Assembly: GCF_004193775.1 (NCBI RefSeq)
Contig: NC_041019.1
Span: 9,472,204 to 9,536,203 of the forward strand
Reading direction: 5' to 3'
DNA: 64,000 bases
Source: Glycine soja
Taxonomy: Eukaryota; Streptophyta; Magnoliopsida; Fabales; Fabaceae
Below the pieces are notes generated by a model. It did not search any database. It was not told the DNA's origin and saw nothing but the letters and a program-made list of their open reading frames with translations. This document shows positions 63,690-64,000 of the stretch, one piece after another (positions within the stretch are counted from its first letter, which is position 1; the number at the start of each line of letters is the position of its first letter). The position numbers were made by a program, and so were the translations under genes.

Positions 63690-64000
63690 AATTTCTCTCA
63701 GAGGATCTATTTGCAAACAATTTCTGTGGGGGTCTTTTATTTAAGGTATTTCGCCATTTGGACTGACGGAACATGCATGCACTGATTCCGTCATTTGGAC
63801 CAGCGGGTTACCAACCAAAAGTTTCCGCCACTAGGACTAGTGGGATACCCATGTCATCCATCCAGCCCATCCATCCATGCATCATTCATGCACCAGCTTG
63901 CAGTGATTCTGCCAATGGGCCTTGCGTGTTTGGTCACTAATTCTGTCAATCCTACTGGCGTGTTATAGAGCGTGCTAGTAGTGTATAGGGTTCATGCATG
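63690..64000. repeat. GC-balanced repeat-like sequence at the right edge
   Basis: Composition changes sharply near 63690. Phrases of the type 'cgccatttggact', 'cgtcatttggacc' and 'cgccactaggact' recur about every 40-70 bases, with 'gactgacgga' / 'gaccagcggg' / 'gactagtggg' after them. It has no open frame and is probably part of a transposon or LTR that continues past the window. Confidence 0.45.

Overview
The window looks like plant nuclear DNA, most probably from a legume and plausibly soybean (Glycine). It is AT-rich, its genes carry GT-AG introns, and LTR retrotransposons, CACTA transposons, a SINE and long (TA)n tracts are common. The species call is an inference from general similarity and was not tested by a database search. 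No bacterial, organellar or CRISPR-like content was seen.

Three genes look intact. An intronless CC-NB-LRR disease-resistance gene of the RPM1-like type lies at 27822-30527 (+). A secreted glycine-rich wall protein gene lies at 50417-50884 (-). A 14-exon gene for the catalytic subunit of a Rab3GAP-type complex runs 61575-53418 (-). Its coding exons add up to a clean 709-codon frame, and a SINE sits in its tenth intron.

The first half (about 1-35 kb) is a decayed resistance-gene cluster filled with transposons. The intact NB-LRR gene has flanks that recur elsewhere. Its 5' flank (25.66-27.25 kb) resembles 2.89-5.62 kb. Its 3' flank (30.53-31.2 kb) resembles 10.65-11.56 kb and 23.57-24.95 kb. 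This points to two older copies, A and B, of which only flanks and an LRR tail survive. The lost parts are replaced by intron-containing pieces of unrelated genes: an ABCC (MRP) transporter on the + strand, and aminodeoxychorismate synthase, prephenate/aspartate aminotransferase and a NUDT3-like hydrolase, all on the - strand. A 3.85-kb CACTA element with perfect ends and a TGG target duplication sits exactly at a splice acceptor of the ADCS fragment. Two Ty1/copia elements (18986-21554 and 31245-34777) have complete LTRs and 5-bp target duplications but have lost much of pol. A collapsed Ty3/gypsy element lies at the left edge.

From 35 to 50 kb I see no convincing gene. The main structure there is a 4.4-kb imperfect palindrome (37148-41539) with a triplicated roughly 270-bp repeat in its left arm only. 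There are also local duplications, a MITE with a 5-bp target duplication at 45743-46045, and a small urease-like exon trace near 47.3 kb. The right edge (61.6-64 kb) is AT-rich intergenic DNA that changes, at about 63.69 kb, to a more GC-balanced repeat-like sequence.

I do not see a cohesive new multi-gene system. The most informative features are the gene-fragment mosaic, the splice-site CACTA insertion, the collapsed retroelements that keep an open frame, the giant palindrome, and the frameshifted tail of the only intact NB-LRR gene.
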